From Chromera velia (taxonomy: Eukaryota; Sar; Chromeraceae): a stretch of DNA of 33,514 bases. Shown piece after piece: positions 21,275 to 31,139 of the stretch (position 1 is the first letter of the stretch; each line of letters starts with the position of its first letter). The position numbers and the translations under genes are program-made. The stretch lies in assembly GCA_018398765.1 (NCBI GenBank), contig JAHBMJ010000631.1:77387-110900 (forward strand). Direction: 5' to 3'. The notes under the pieces were generated by a model. It was not told the origin of the DNA. It did not search any database and was given only the letters and a program-made list of their open reading frames with translations.

Positions 21275-22843
21275 ATGGTAGCCACGACTAGAGTGAGGGA
21301 TGCCTCGGTCCGCTTTTTGTTGTTGAATGTGAATGGGGTGAGAAGTAAAGAAGACAACGGTTCCCTTTCCCGTTGGCTGGCCGAGAAAGATCCTGACCTA
21401 GCCATCTTCACAGAAGCAATGGACGTAACGAGGGATATCTTTTGTGGGGGGTGGAAAGGCAAAAACTTCAGCCACCGTGAGTAGTACCGGCAGTAACTAG
21501 GTACGCGCAGAGCAGCCCATGATAGGGACGGCAGGAGTGGGGGTTTTTGTATGTTTGTAAAAGAGGAACGGTGGAGCGAGCTGAAACTTGAAATCTCCCT
21601 CGTGGGCCCGAGTCTAATTGAAGTGAAGATTACAGTGGATGGGCACAGGGTGCATGTATTCAGTCTTTACCTTCTCGGATAGGGGGATGAAATGCCTTTA
21701 GCATGGGGAAGGGGGCGGCCGTGCCGCACGGCCTCGCCGCGCGGCAGCACGGCCCCCCTCCGTACTATAAAAAAAGGGTTCCGTGCTGCCGGGCCGTGCA
21801 GTGTAGCAGCAAGATTTTTTCTAGTATGCGTTATGCTTTCCTCAGCCTTCACGACATTAAGAGGGCAAATGCAGCTATGTGCAGCTGAGCATCAAGCCAA
21901 GCGTAACCAGACTTGTCTATACAGGTACACGACTCGGAAGTTAAGGCCGGAGGGGGGGGTCGTTGCCATTCCATAGGGGGCGATTGTTCGTCCAGAGTCT
22001 TTTTGGCTAGCTTTAATGGTCTACCGTGCAGCACGCCCCCCCCCTTGTACTGCGAACCTGGACCGCGCTCTACGTGGACCGGGACCCCCGCCCCCCCGAT
22101 ATCACCCCTCTATCTTCCCGGGTCCTGATCTGATCACAGGGACAGTAGGGTCCCTAACTTCTTGAAAAATATGTTTGGGGGGGTCCCTCTTGAGGCAGAC
22201 AGGGTGGTGATGGGGGATTTTAATGCGCACTCAGGCAGCCGTGTCCCCAAAAATCTTTTATGGTCCCGTGCAGATCTCCTCCTCCCGCCGAGGGATTCTG
22301 GGGGGGTTGATAGGAGGGGAGAAAATGATAAGGGCTTGGAGGAGCCTGACAGACCCTCGTTCGTCCGCACATCTCAGTGTAGCAAAGACATTGACCGCAG
22401 TGGGAGGGACTTTAATACGTCACTTTATTCAAATTTGTAATGATATGAATCTTGTTCCTTTGAACGGACTGACGGGAGAAGCAGGGGGAGAGTCCTTTAT
22501 TTTTCCTGGTGAGTGCACCCACTATTCCAGACAGAGCAGCATGTCTACGCTTACTTCCCTCATTGATTACGTACTTACTGATTCATCTACTGTACAGAGG
22601 GTTTCTGATTGGAAGGTTAACTTTGATGGTATTGCCTCTTCTAACCATATGACCGTTTCCTTCTCCTTTTCCCCCCCCTTGGCCGAACCCGAATCCGAAG
22701 ATGCTCTCCCACCTCACCAAAACCTCTCTGATTGTCCTTCCCTTTTCTGTTCAAACCGCACAGCCCCGGTCTTTGATGAAGAAATCGTGCCGCTTACAGC
22801 AGTGGTGAGATCGTTTACTGAGGATCGATGGCCTGGCTTGTAG
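21275..22843 (+). pseudogene. LINE ORF2, AP-like endonuclease domain (decayed)
   Basis: ATG 21275 starts with the endonuclease motif L-L-N-V-N-G-V, followed by the F-T-E-A box. TAG 21482, TAA 21494 and TAG 21680 interrupt. The interval about 21690-22200 does not read as endonuclease and includes a GC-rich palindromic patch. The G-D-F-N-A-H-S-G catalytic box at about 22211-22234 is in the neighbouring frame, and the frame returns near 22405-22415. Downstream come L-I-D-Y-V-L and S-N-H, where the usual motif is S-D-H; Asp to Asn is a single G-to-A change. TAG at 22841-22843 ends this part. The domain is inactive in this copy. Confidence 0.65.
21711..21800. repeat. GC-rich nested palindromes inside the LINE
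   Basis: GCCGTGC at 21718-21724 is inverted at 21726-21732. GCCGCGCGGC at 21736-21745 is a perfect palindrome. GGCAGCACGG at 21743-21752 is inverted at 21781-21790, flanking TATAAAAAAA. The segment interrupts the endonuclease reading and is far more GC-rich than its surroundings. It could be a small insertion or a structured RNA segment. Confidence 0.6.
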
Positions 22844-25441
22844 GCCTATCATGAGCAGATCGAACCATTCGAGGAGCCGCCTGCTCCTCCACCTCCCCCA
22901 GTGTCCACGCATCCCCAACCAGGGCTGACTTCAGAGGGCGGTAACGATCATGCATGTCTGCACAGGTTAGTTGAGGAATGGTCGTATGTGCTGGTAAGGC
23001 CGATCAAGCAAACAGGGGACAAGGGGCCTGGCCTAGAAGGTAGACGATTAAAGAAAGAGGCATGGTTTGATTCGGAATGTAAAGCTTTACAGAAAGAGGT
23101 TAAAGAGGCAGACGAGAGATGGAAGCTAGTGAGAGATGGGAATGGAAGGGGAATAGAGTTTGATAGAGTGCAGAGGCTTTTCCGAGTCCGTCGTACTCTG
23201 TTCAAAAGAAAGAGAGTTGCGTGAGAGAGAGCACAAGCCCGGAAGGTACAAGAAGAGTTGTTAAAAGACCCACTTACTATTTAGAGGAGAAAGAAAAAAG
23301 CTGCCTCAGCTGGGGGAGCCTCCCGTCCTTCTCCACGTGAGTTCTCGAATCATTGGGCGGGGGTGTTTGAAGACAAGAATGAAGAGCCTCTCCCTTCTAC
23401 CCTCCCATCTGCCCCTCCTCCTTTCCACCCTTCTATTTTGCCCTTCTCTTTCCATCAAATCTCCTCTGCTCTAAAGAAAATGAATAGAAAAAAAACCTCC
23501 GGCCTTGAAAGAATCTCCCCCGCTCAGTTTGACCTTTGTTTTACGCACTCAGCGCTCTCTCGTTTTTTACTTTTTGTTTTGTTTAATTGTATGCATATCT
23601 TTGCTTGCTGGCCTTTCTCCTAGAATATGCTGCGTATCTGCCCTGTCCCTAAAGGCCCTGCCTCTCCTTCTTTCAATGAATGGAAGCCTATTCACATTGT
23701 CAACCCTTTTGCAAAACTTTTTGGTTTGCTGATGGACGGCCGTGTGCGCTCTCAAGTTGAGCTTGACATCAGGCAGTTAGGTTTCAGATAAGGGGTGGGA
23801 ACGAGGGAAGGGGTAGGCGTGCTTGTCTCTGCTATTTTCTCCTCTAAAAAGAAAAAGAAAGCTCTGCTGGCAGGCTTTATTGATTTTTCCAAAGCCTTCA
23901 ACACTGTGCTGAGAGGTAAGCTAATTCAGTCTGAGAAACTGAGAAGAGAGGGTGTGTGTGAGGCAGATGTGTGCATGATCTGTGAAATATACAGGGAGGT
24001 CTGGGGAAAGGTAGACGGGGACTCTTTGCATTTTTGGGAGGGCGCTGGGATAAAGCAAGGTGATGCTCTCTCTCCCATTCTCTTTCTTATCTATATTAAT
24101 AACCTTCCCCATGTATGTTCAGTTAGTAAGAACGAGGGGGCCGTAGACAAAGAAGCAGAGGGAGCAGGATGGTTAGACAGCGGAATGGGGGAGGGCAGCG
24201 ATGAGGAGCCCAAGAGAGAGCCCGAACCTGTCCTCCTTGACAACTGCATCTTAGGCAGTCTGGGGTATGCGGATGATCTCTGTTTCCTTGCTCATTCCGT
24301 CTCAGATCTGCAAAAGAAGTTCTCAGCCTTGGAAGGGTATTGCAAGGAATGGGGATTGACTGTGAACTTAAAAAAAACAAAAATCTTGCGTCTGTCTGCC
24401 TTGGCTCTGGGGCAGTCTACAGGTAGAGTTGTATATGGTGGGAGGGAAGTTAAATAGACATCCGAATACAAATATCTGGGATGTGTTTTCTTTGAAGGGG
24501 GGTGCTTGAACAAAACAATTGAGTCCCGTATTGCTTCTGCTTCGCGGGCTCTGGGAGGGGTAATTGGGTTGATTGCAAGCATGGGCCTGCTCAGCATTGA
24601 TGCGTAGGTAACAGTCTTTAAAGCCTGCTGGACCCCCGTAGCGCTCTACTGCCTTGAATGTCTGCCAGTGCGGGATGCAGACCTGCTCACTTTTGATGCT
24701 TTACAGCTTCGATTTGCCCGTTGGTATGGTCATTTGTCTGCTTGCAGCCTCTGCCTGCCCTCTCTTTACATCCTTGGTCTTCTTCCCTGCAAAGCCCTTC
24801 TCTGCTTCCACGTAGCTGACTGGTGGCACTCTCTTTCCATCATAACACACACTATTTCTGCAGCCATGTTGTATGCCTAGAAGAATAACTGCTGCCAATA
24901 ATTCACAAAGTCTATAGACAGGCTGCTTTGTTTGGCTGATTTAATTTCTGTCTGCTCGCTGAGGGTCGAGCCCGATCTGTCTTCCCAACGCGGGCAGAAT
25001 GGTCATAAGGCATAAGGCACTGGCTCACTTTTCTTCAAGGGCAAGGTGAGACAAACAGTTGCAAAGGAATGTATGAAGGCTTCTGAGGATGATGGGCAAT
25101 CTTCTTCTCACTTTTTCTTCCTTGCTAGACTCACCCCTCTGCAGCGTAACTTCCCATCTTCCCGCCGTATGTTTATTTTTCTCCTCTACAGCAAATCGTC
25201 CTCCAGTGTTTTTTCTATCTCTGCCCTTTCCTGTTCTGCCCTGTCGTTTACAGATGGCTCAATCTTTTCTTTTTTGTGCATGCTGACATATAACCCGATC
25301 GGTGGGTAAGGTGGGCTGCCTGTTGGTTGCTCTGATAGAAAGCTGTGCACCTATCAAACCTGCTGCCAGTGTGTAGATGATTTTATTCATTGGCTCTCTG
25401 TCTACTCCTGATGGACTGCCGAATAAGGCTTTTTGCAGTAG
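22844..25441 (+). pseudogene. LINE ORF2, reverse transcriptase and C-terminal region (decayed)
   Basis: It continues in the same frame as the endonuclease end. In-frame stops are TGA 23222, TAG 23282, TAG 23621, TAA 23789, TAG 24455, TAG 24605, TAG 24878, TAA 24899, TAA 25013, TAA 25307, TGA 25409, TAA 25424 and TAG 25439. No indel is evident between about 22420 and 25440. RT motifs are clear: K-K-T-S-G-L near 23490, I-D-F-S-K-A-F near 23880, I-K-Q-G-D-A-L-S-P near 24050, and the Y-A-D-D catalytic box at about 24266-24277. A T-D-G-S box near 25252 recalls RNase H, but the rest of that fold is not visible. The RT catalytic Asp residues remain, so the nonsense codons are the main defect. Confidence 0.75.
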
Positions 25442-25710
25442 TTAGCATTAATTCAATCAGACCGTTTCACTCGTTGTGACTCACCCTTTGCATCCGTCTC
25501 CTTTTCTTATCTGGGGGTTCGCAAGTTCATCACATCGCTCTTGCGCTCTCAACCCTCTCTTCTCTTTATGATTTCTTGTCATATTATAGTAAATGATTGA
25601 TTAGATTAAGTTCAAATAATTGTTGTCTACTTAGCTTGCAGCTGGCATAATTGAACAGACCCATGCATGTATGCACCGCCCGGGAATTCTAACTCCACCT
25701 AGGGTTTGGC

Positions 25711-25712
25711 AT

Positions 25713-25746
<34 letters not shown>
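25711..25746. repeat. ATCA tandem repeat, possible LINE 3' tail
   Basis: About nine ATCA-type units (one CCAA variant) followed by a short A run. They lie 3' of the last RT/C-terminal sequence in the same direction. Short tandem tails are known for some LINE clades. It could equally be an unrelated microsatellite. Confidence 0.55.
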
Positions 25747-25747
<1 letters not shown>

Positions 25748-25750
25748 AAA

Positions 25751-26466
25751 ATATTTCCCAAGTTCCTAACTGACCAGGCCTTGAAATACTTCGCGAACAA
25801 TTTGAAATGTGAGTGTGTTGTCTTCAATATCGGAAAATGATGTTTTCTAATTTATTTTAAATTTTTTTTAATCGCCATCTCTGTCATATGCATATTTCTT
25901 TTTCAAAAAAAGTTATCATTTTAGCCGCAAGTCACACACTTTAGCACAATTGAATAGAGAAACCAAATTTTTTTACTACCGTGCAGGTATGGTTTGTGGT
26001 TTATGGTTGGGGTGCGCCTCAGTGCAGGGTATACTAAACATGGCTAGCCCCCCTTATGCTAGGTAGGCATGCATGCTAACGAGCCGATCCATGCTGCATA
26101 CTTTTGCAGACTTACTTCCGCGCGCAACGCGCGCGAACTGACTTGTATTTTAATATTAGTACGTATACGTATGCACATGCATGCATGGCAATTAATATAC
26201 ATGCATGTGTACGTGTTTAAATTGAGTTACCATGCCGATCCTGCAGGAAAGGTTTCTGAAACGGGAGGCAATTGCATGGGAAGGATAGAGACAAGGTAAC
26301 ACCCAGCTGTCAACGATAGCGCTCCGGGAGCCTGCCTTCAAACCGACACTCGCAATTATGTCCTTGCTCAGTAGTTCCTGCGGGGGCTGTTGGTTTGTTT
26401 GAGGTCTAAATTGGTTTCAGAGTGGAAGCAATAGGGCTCTTCGTTTTCCTGGAAGCACCTTCAAAG
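25751..26466. other. intergenic region upstream of the kinase gene
   Basis: AT-rich to about 25990, then mixed, with ATGCATGC palindromes near 26068 and 26176 and a GCGCGCAACGCGCGCG dyad near 26119. No gene is visible. It must contain the kinase promoter and 5' UTR, but I cannot name a motif. Confidence 0.4.
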
Positions 26467-26961
26467 ATGTTTTGGCCATCGCTTCTCCCTTTTGTCTTCC
26501 TCGCGACGCTGCACGGAGCTGCGGGCCTAAGGGAAACAACCAGACTCGATTCGGAGTCTTTTCTTCAAGAGGGAAAAGGAGACGGCTCGAGGTTGTCCTT
26601 TTTACAGCATGAGGAAACGGACGGAAGCTGGCAGATGGCGTTGAAAAAAGAGGTCAAGACCTTACCCTTGGGTCCGCCGTCTCCAGACACAAACGCCTTC
26701 AGTGCGCCAGGTCTGCATGACTGCATGCACCCATCTTGTATCTCTCTTCTCAACCAAACACGTCCAGACTGTTTCGAAGATGCATTGGAACCTCAAAACA
26801 GCTTATTCATGGCATCTTGTGCGCCTACCTTGACAAAGAAAGAGTCTCTTTAGAAGCGCTGGTTGGCTTCGTACAGACAACTGTGGGAGACGCGAATGTG
26901 TTTGAGTGGTATATATGACTTCGAACGCATGTACGCACGTGCACACCTGTGAAAATGCGCG

Positions 26962-26995
<34 letters not shown>

Positions 26996-27031
26996 TGCGT
27001 GTGTGTGTGCGTGCGTGTGTGCGTGCATGTG

Positions 27032-27067
<36 letters not shown>

Positions 27068-27068
27068 C

Positions 27069-27139
<71 letters not shown>

Positions 27140-28147
27140 ATATGTGTACATACATGTATGTATGTGTGGGTGCAGGTTGGACGTCAGATGATGTGTCGGG
27201 GTCCCTGGAAGAAATCAAGGGAGAAGAAGGAGACGAACAAGAGGCAGTGGTAGAAGAAAGAAAAGAAGATGAGGAAGAAGAGAAAAAAGAAAGGGAAAAG
27301 GGAGCCTTGGGAACTGAAAAAGAGAAAGAACGGACTTCTGCTCGCACCGCAAGCAGCCCGAGAGCTGCCGATGCTTCGGTTCAGGCTGTTTCTCGTCTCC
27401 TGCTTACAGCCCCAGGTGATGATTGCTCGTATGAAATCTTGATGGACGTCAAAGACGAGCACTGCCCCAGAGGATTTCAGGTCCGTCCGTCAGCTCCCTC
27501 GCTTCTTTCTGCCTGCGACTGCATAGACAAACAGTTTGTTGTTCACGCATGCATACATGCATGGTTGTGGATCGATGGCTGCACTCAATCAACTTGTTTT
27601 AACGGAAGGAAGGAAGGAAGGAAGGAAACTTTCGTCCTATCCTCCAGACACCTCCAGAGGTTTCAAGGACCAGCTTATGCATACTCTCTCTCAAGTTGAA
27701 AAAAACTACGTGGAGGGAGCTTGATCCCTCTATCTCTCCCCGTTAGTTAGCCCGACGGCCTTCCTCCTTTCTGACCTGACTTCCCTCTCTCAATTTCCCT
27801 ATCTTCCTCCCTTCTTCCCTCCCCCCTTTCCATCCGAAACCCTTCTTGATCCCCTCTCCGTCTCCTCCCCTGCTTCTCCTGACACTCCACTCAGATTTTC
27901 GTTCGTTCGATCTTTCTCCCCAATCCCCTCACTTCCTCCCTCATGCCGCCCTTCCATCCCTTTGGCATCTTCGGTCACGCACCTCCAACCCACCCCCATC
28001 CCTCCCCAACATACATGCACATATACATGCACACATGCATACCATGTTCGTTCATTTTTTGATGTGTGTGTGTGTGTGTGTGTGCCTGTGTGTGCCTGTG
28101 TGTGCCTGTGTGTGCCTGTGTGTGCCTGTGCCTGTGCGTGTGTGTCT

Positions 28148-28192
<45 letters not shown>

Positions 28193-28203
28193 CGTGTGCG
28201 TGT

Positions 28204-28236
<33 letters not shown>

Positions 28237-29851
28237 TGTGTATATTCACTTCAGGTTGGTAGTTAGAGGTCCGCGTAATCAGCATGAGCGGCATGACAAC
28301 CATGATTGCAAATATCAGCAACCAGATGTTGTAATGTTCCTTTTGGCCCCCTACCGATGATGCGTGCGTGCAGCCGACAGGGTTCCGCCTGGGAGGGGGG
28401 GCGTTTGCCTCCGTGGAACGAATGGAGAACAGCACGCGTCTGATCAGAGCCTCCCTTGACCTTGACGGGGGCATGGAACTTGGGAAAGGGAAAGAGAGGC
28501 TCTCCGAAAGGTGCCAAAAAATGGCAGAGGACACTACGCACTTCGCAGTGAAGGTGATGGACATTGCAGGAAAAACAAAGATGGATGGCAGCAGGCGAGT
28601 GTCGAGGCTGCTTGTGCCATCGGAGAAGGCAAGGCAGGAGGGGTGCAGGCACGAACGGCTCGCCAAGAGGACCGATGTGGTGCCCTGCATGTTCAAGGGA
28701 TGGGAGTCAGTCAGCCAGTCACTCTGTATGTTTGTCTGCGTGTCTGCCTGTACACCTTTGATTATGTGTGTATGTGTGTATGTGTGTGCGCGTGTGCGTA
28801 CGTGTGAATGCGTGTGTGTGCCTGTACTTTTGTCGTTGCGTTGCTTCGTGGCGGGGGGGCTATTTGGGAGAAGCAGGGGGGTGCCTTCCTTTCTGTGGGG
28901 AGGTGTTTTGTTTGTTTGTTCTAGGAATGGAAGTTTCGGTGTGAGGCGGAAGGACAGAGAAGGGAAAGTGCGTTTGCCGGAATCTCTCTCCCTTCGGTTA
29001 ATTGCGTGGCGTCAAGAAAGAACCAGTGGCTCGAAAGGCTTAATTTGCGGAGACAGATTATGGACTGATTTATGGTTCGGGTTTGTTTGTTTTGGTCACA
29101 GTTATTTGATTCTCTTTTCGATGGAATGCGTTAATTTGTGTGCATGGCTCCGGACTTGCAGATGCGGTGGGGTTTCTTACTTTGTGATGGAATCTCTTGC
29201 CTTCTCTCTCCGAGAGGTCTGTCTGTTTGTTTGTCTGTCTCTCTGTTTGTCTGTTTGTCTGTCTCTCTGTTTGTCTGTTTGTCTGTCAGCTGATCGAATT
29301 AGCATGGAGTGGCGGCATTCGTGGAAGGTTTTGACAATCATCTTCAGAGTTGTCTATTTTCTCTGCCATTCTGTCTTGGAAACTCTTCCTGTTTTTGTGA
29401 GTTTCTCCTTTCTTCGAAAGATGGGTATGTCTGGTTTCGGCAGAAAGATTCAACTCGGAACTTCGGCTTCAAGTCAGCATACAAGCACAGATCGAAAGCT
29501 TCAAACTCTCTAAGTGTATGATGATGTAAATGCGAGCTGAATCTCTGGATCGTTCTGTCTGGCCTTGCCTGCTCAAGTATGCTTGCACTTGTGTGCGCGT
29601 GGGTGGACGGTGCATTCTGTCGACCTGCCTGTCTCTGGGTAGGTATCTCTGTATCTCCTTTCTCCTCTCTCCACATACCGCGCTCTCTCTCTGTCTGTCT
29701 GCCTGTCTGCGTGTCGGTCTCTCTCTTTCTTTTTCTCTTTCTCTCTCTCTTTCTTGCTCTCTTTCTCTCTTTCTCTCTTTCTCTCTTGCTCTCTTGCTCT
29801 CTTGCTCTCTTGCTCTCTTTCTCTCGTTCTCTCTTTCTCTCGTTCCCTGTT

Positions 29852-29883
<32 letters not shown>

Positions 29884-30819
29884 TGTGTGTGCGTACGCGT
29901 TTGCACTTGAGAGAGTGAGTAAGTGAGTGATAGAGCGAGCGAGCGAGCAAGTGAGTGAGTGAGTGAATTTGTGAGTGTGCAAGTGAGTGAGTAGATGTGC
30001 GTGTGCGTGTTTGTGTGCGCGTGTGTGTGTGCTTCTTCAGCGCCTCCCCCCTTCTGCAGAGGTCTGTGGCACTGTCCGCTTTGCTGGGCGGACCTCCATA
30101 GGAATCTGTGCTCCTCTCTCCGTATGTGCTGCCAGCTCTTTGCATGGCTGCCACCCTGCCTCCATGCCTGGCCGCCTGTCCTTCCTCACCGATGCTTGCA
30201 AACAATGTGCAGGCCGTCTGGAGAAGCAGCAATGCGCAGCCTCGGCGTATCGATTTGAAGATGAGCGAGAGGCTCGCGAAAGCCCTGGTGGGAGCTGTAG
30301 AGAAAATGGCAGACGCGGGTTGCTCCCACAACGACCTCCACTCCAGTCAGTCAGTCAGTCAGTCAGTCTTTGCGTGCGTCAGCTGGTTTGCTGATGATCT
30401 TCGCGGTTCCTGGAAATTGAACGTATTTGTCAGTGCACAGCGGGATGTATTCAAGCGCTGTGTGTATGTTTGTGCGTGCAGAAAACATCATGTTCGACTG
30501 GGAGGGTCGTGTGAAGCTGGTCGACTTCGGTCAGTCTTCCTGCACGAAGGGACTGAAAGAGCTTTCGGACAAGTACAAGAGAGTCATTGTGAAAGACAAC
30601 CTGGGAACGTCTCTGTGCACAGAATTTTGGGGCCCCATGAGGCAGGAGATTATAGGCGGCGGTTGGTTGAAAGACGTGTGCGACCGCTGGAAGGGAGGGT
30701 GGGGGTATACTTTTGGATCTTTCAGGGAGTACGCAGACAAGCCTGCACTCAGCAGTGAAGAGCTGTGCGGATTGAAAATTTTTGACTCCAGTGAGTGCGG
30801 CATTTCCCCTGAAAAGTGA
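26467..30819 (+). CDS. secreted/lumenal divergent protein-kinase-like protein, six exons, 468 aa
   Basis: Exons: 26467-26710, 27176-27480, 28374-28705, 29162-29216, 30213-30345, 30482-30819. Phases agree at every junction; the total is 1,407 nt with stop TGA. ATG 26467 starts a signal-peptide-like segment (hydrophobic, ending near A-A-G at about residue 20). Residues about 90-135 are an acidic/basic low-complexity linker. The kinase core begins near 184: Gly loop G-G-G-A-F-A-S-V (190-197), A-V-K with Lys243, likely helix-C Glu277, hinge Y-F-V-M-E-S-L (300-306), catalytic loop H-N-D-L-H-S-K-N (351-358) with Asp353 and Asn358, and D-F-G at 371-373. The HRD arginine is Asn, the Gly loop to Lys243 spacing is long (about 50 residues), and no clear APE motif follows. 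The core residues suggest catalysis is possible. Secreted kinases such as coccidian rhoptry kinases share this architecture, but I cannot assign the family. A GTGAGT near 30791 could be an extra donor that changes the C-terminus. Confidence 0.8.
26957..27140. repeat. GC, GA and GT dinucleotide runs, kinase intron 1
   Basis: About 12 GC units, then about eight GA units, then a GT run of more than 100 bp with GC interruptions. It lies in the intron 26711-27175, just upstream of the acceptor. Alternating purine-pyrimidine DNA of this length can adopt Z-form. Confidence 0.9.
27604..27628. repeat. GAAG microsatellite, kinase intron 2
   Basis: Five to six GAAG units in the intron 27481-28373. Confidence 0.8.
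28063..28240. repeat. GT-rich run with GC core, kinase intron 2
   Basis: About 180 bp of TG and TGCC units, with a GCGCGCGCGCGC core at about 28207-28219, inside the 893-nt intron. It yields Cys/Val frames on plus and His/Thr frames on minus; neither is a gene. Confidence 0.9.
29217..29287 (+). repeat. GTCT/GTTT microsatellite starting at the kinase intron 4 donor
   Basis: The exon ends with CGAGAG at 29216, and the donor GTCTGT begins a run of GTCT and GTTT units of about 70 bp. Confidence 0.8.
29684..29892. repeat. long CT-rich tract followed by GT run, kinase intron 4
   Basis: About 185 bp of CTCT, TTTC and TTGC units followed by 12 GT units, in the intron 29217-30212. It gives spurious Ser/Leu- or Arg/Glu-rich frames. 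Confidence 0.9.
30346..30367 (+). repeat. GTCA microsatellite starting at the kinase intron 5 donor
   Basis: The donor GTCAGT at 30346 is the first of about five GTCA units. The exon ends in phase 1 and the next exon (30482) restores the H-N-D-L-H-S-K-N loop. Confidence 0.8.
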
Positions 30820-31139
30820 TTAAAAATTGTTTATTAGAAGCATATTAAGTCTTGCGAATGCCAGTGTATGTGACTTTGGAAGCTCACACACGTTTTTCGA
30901 AAAAAAAAAAATTTTCTCGGAGAGGGGCTGAACTATTATTCTAGTAAAAAGCCCGCATAGATGCAAATACAAATTCATTTAAGTTTTTGAAGGTTACATT
31001 AGCAGTTTGAGTGGTTATTGATTGCATGATGTTACATCATGCAGTGTTTGTATTTGAAAGTTTTGAAATATAAAGTTTTACCGACGCCCTACAAAAATCA
31101 CGTATTGACAACCAATTTATAAATCAATAAATGAAGCTA

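Larger units (their letters stand above)
19306..25750 (+). mobile_element. decayed LINE-type non-LTR retrotransposon with chromodomain ORF
   Basis: Three ORFs run in the same direction: a coiled-coil ORF, an ORF ending in a chromodomain, and an ORF with an AP-like endonuclease, a reverse transcriptase and a weak RNase H-like box. The 3' end may be marked by the ATCA tandem tail at 25711-25746, as some LINEs end in short tandem repeats. The 5' end is not defined and may lie upstream of 19306. There are about 20 in-frame stops and at least two frame changes, so the copy is not autonomous. No LTR or integrase is visible. Confidence 0.85.

Noticed and set aside
19306-25441. Nuclear genetic code with UAA/UAG as glutamine
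   Set aside because: The LINE stops could suggest it, but about 1,580 codons of the two host genes use CAA and CAG for Gln and have no in-frame UAA or UAG. Host code appears standard; mutation of the element is more likely.
26803-27347. His/Thr-rich minus-strand frames
   Set aside because: Direct translation of the GT/CA repeat in kinase intron 1.
28600-28625. GC-AG intron at GCAG|GCGAGT in kinase exon 3
   Set aside because: The frame stays open through the site and continues into a sensible helix-C/beta-4 segment ending at a GTCAGT donor.
28368-29513. Single 381-codon plus-strand frame as an unspliced gene
   Set aside because: It includes true kinase exons 3 and 4 but also the intron between them, with a Cys/Val-rich repeat translation. 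Splicing at 28706 and 29161 gives proper kinase continuity.
29344-30331. Arg/Glu-rich minus-strand frames of 145-252 codons
   Set aside because: Translation of the CT-rich tract in kinase intron 4.
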